Assembly (NCBI GenBank): GCA_002422175.1
Contig: DITR01000127.1
Coordinates: forward strand, 2,683-8,116
Length of the DNA: 5,434 nt
DNA from: Alcaligenaceae bacterium UBA6179
GTDB lineage: Bacteria > Pseudomonadota > Gammaproteobacteria > Burkholderiales > Burkholderiaceae_B
Direction of reading: 5' to 3'
Position numbers and translations under genes: made by a program. This document shows positions 5,387 to 5,434 of this stretch, piece after piece. Position 1 is the stretch's first letter. Each line of letters opens with the position of its first letter. The notes beneath the pieces are model-generated. The model searched no databases. It saw nothing but the letters and a program-made list of their open reading frames with translations, and was not told where the DNA came from.

Positions 5387-5410
5387 TAAATGCTCTCAAG
5401 AGAGCATTTA
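5387..5410. repeat. Perfect 24-bp palindrome next to the hipBA -35 box
   Basis: TAAATGCTCTC (5387-5397) and GAGAGCATTTA (5400-5410) are exact reverse complements separated by two bases (AA). The palindrome ends exactly one base upstream of the -35 hexamer of the hipBA promoter. It could be an operator for HipB or another dimeric regulator. Alternatively it could be the terminator of a leftward-transcribed gene beyond the right edge, since TTTATT follows the stem on the minus strand. The symmetry is certain; the role is not. Confidence 0.6.
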
Positions 5411-5434
5411 ACTATCTAATAGGTTCTGTTGAGA

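Larger units (their letters stand above)
5312..5420. repeat. Two short direct repeat motifs bracketing the hipBA promoter
   Basis: CTCTCAA occurs at 5312-5318 and 5393-5399, and TATCTAAT occurs at 5323-5330 and 5413-5420, in the same order and orientation on both sides of the promoter. The distal CTCTCAA is part of the 24-bp palindrome. The pairs could be paired regulator sites or traces of a duplication. Short AT-rich motifs can also recur by chance. Confidence 0.3.
3640..5434. other. Compositionally distinct block with hipBA, possible tRNA-integrated island
   Basis: The coding part is about 60% GC by spot counts, against about 46% in the housekeeping genes to the left. Third codon positions shift strongly to G/C, while the hipB upstream region is about 30% GC. 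The block begins directly after the CCA of tRNA-Gly, a common attachment site for site-specific integrases. No integrase, transposase or att repeat is seen, and the right boundary is outside the window. Horizontal acquisition is an inference from composition and position. Confidence 0.5.

Noticed and set aside
1..5434. CRISPR array, transposase, integrase or other defence genes
   Set aside because: No spaced repeats, insertion-sequence ends or recombinase motifs could be found anywhere in the window.

Overview
The window reads as chromosomal DNA of a betaproteobacterium, most likely Burkholderiales with a fairly low GC content. The basis is a run of housekeeping genes (PP0621-family zinc-ribbon protein, CcsA/YpjD-like membrane protein, ffh, trmB, thiS, tRNA-Gly) whose proteins resemble that group. 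By spot counts of individual lines this part is about 46% GC. The taxonomic placement is an inference from family resemblance; no search was run.

Left part, 1-3640 (host core). A minus-strand pair, ccsA-like then the PP0621-family gene, is transcribed leftward. It diverges from ffh (plus strand), with only 27 bp between the two start codons. ffh converges on trmB, and the two genes share a perfect 14-bp hairpin that overlaps the ffh stop codon. thiS and trmB form a minus-strand pair joined by a one-base TAATG overlap, with no thiG between them. thiS diverges from a tRNA-Gly with anticodon CCC, which has a perfect TATAAT box upstream.

Right part, 3640-5434 (probably acquired). Immediately after the tRNA CCA end the GC content jumps to about 60% and codon usage changes. 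The block holds a complete hipB-hipA toxin-antitoxin operon on the minus strand: a HTH antitoxin/repressor followed by an intact HipA Ser/Thr kinase toxin, joined by a one-base TGATG overlap. Upstream of hipB lies about 130 bp of very AT-rich DNA (about 30% GC). It contains a strong extended -10 promoter overlaid by a cluster of ATCAG/CTGAT half-sites, with a perfect 24-bp palindrome abutting the -35 box. This arrangement fits autoregulation by HipB and possibly the HipBA complex. The block starts at a tRNA 3' end, the classic integration site of genomic islands, but no integrase and no second att copy are visible in the window.

Functionally, the left part covers protein targeting (Ffh), cytochrome c/membrane biogenesis (CcsA-like), tRNA modification (TrmB), thiamine thiazole sulfur transfer (ThiS) and glycine decoding. 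The right part is a stress/persistence-type addiction module. hipBA points toward the tRNA, and beyond it toward thiS-trmB, with no obvious terminator between them. No plainly undescribed system was found. The most interesting parts are the tRNA-adjacent hipBA junction and its layered operator region.
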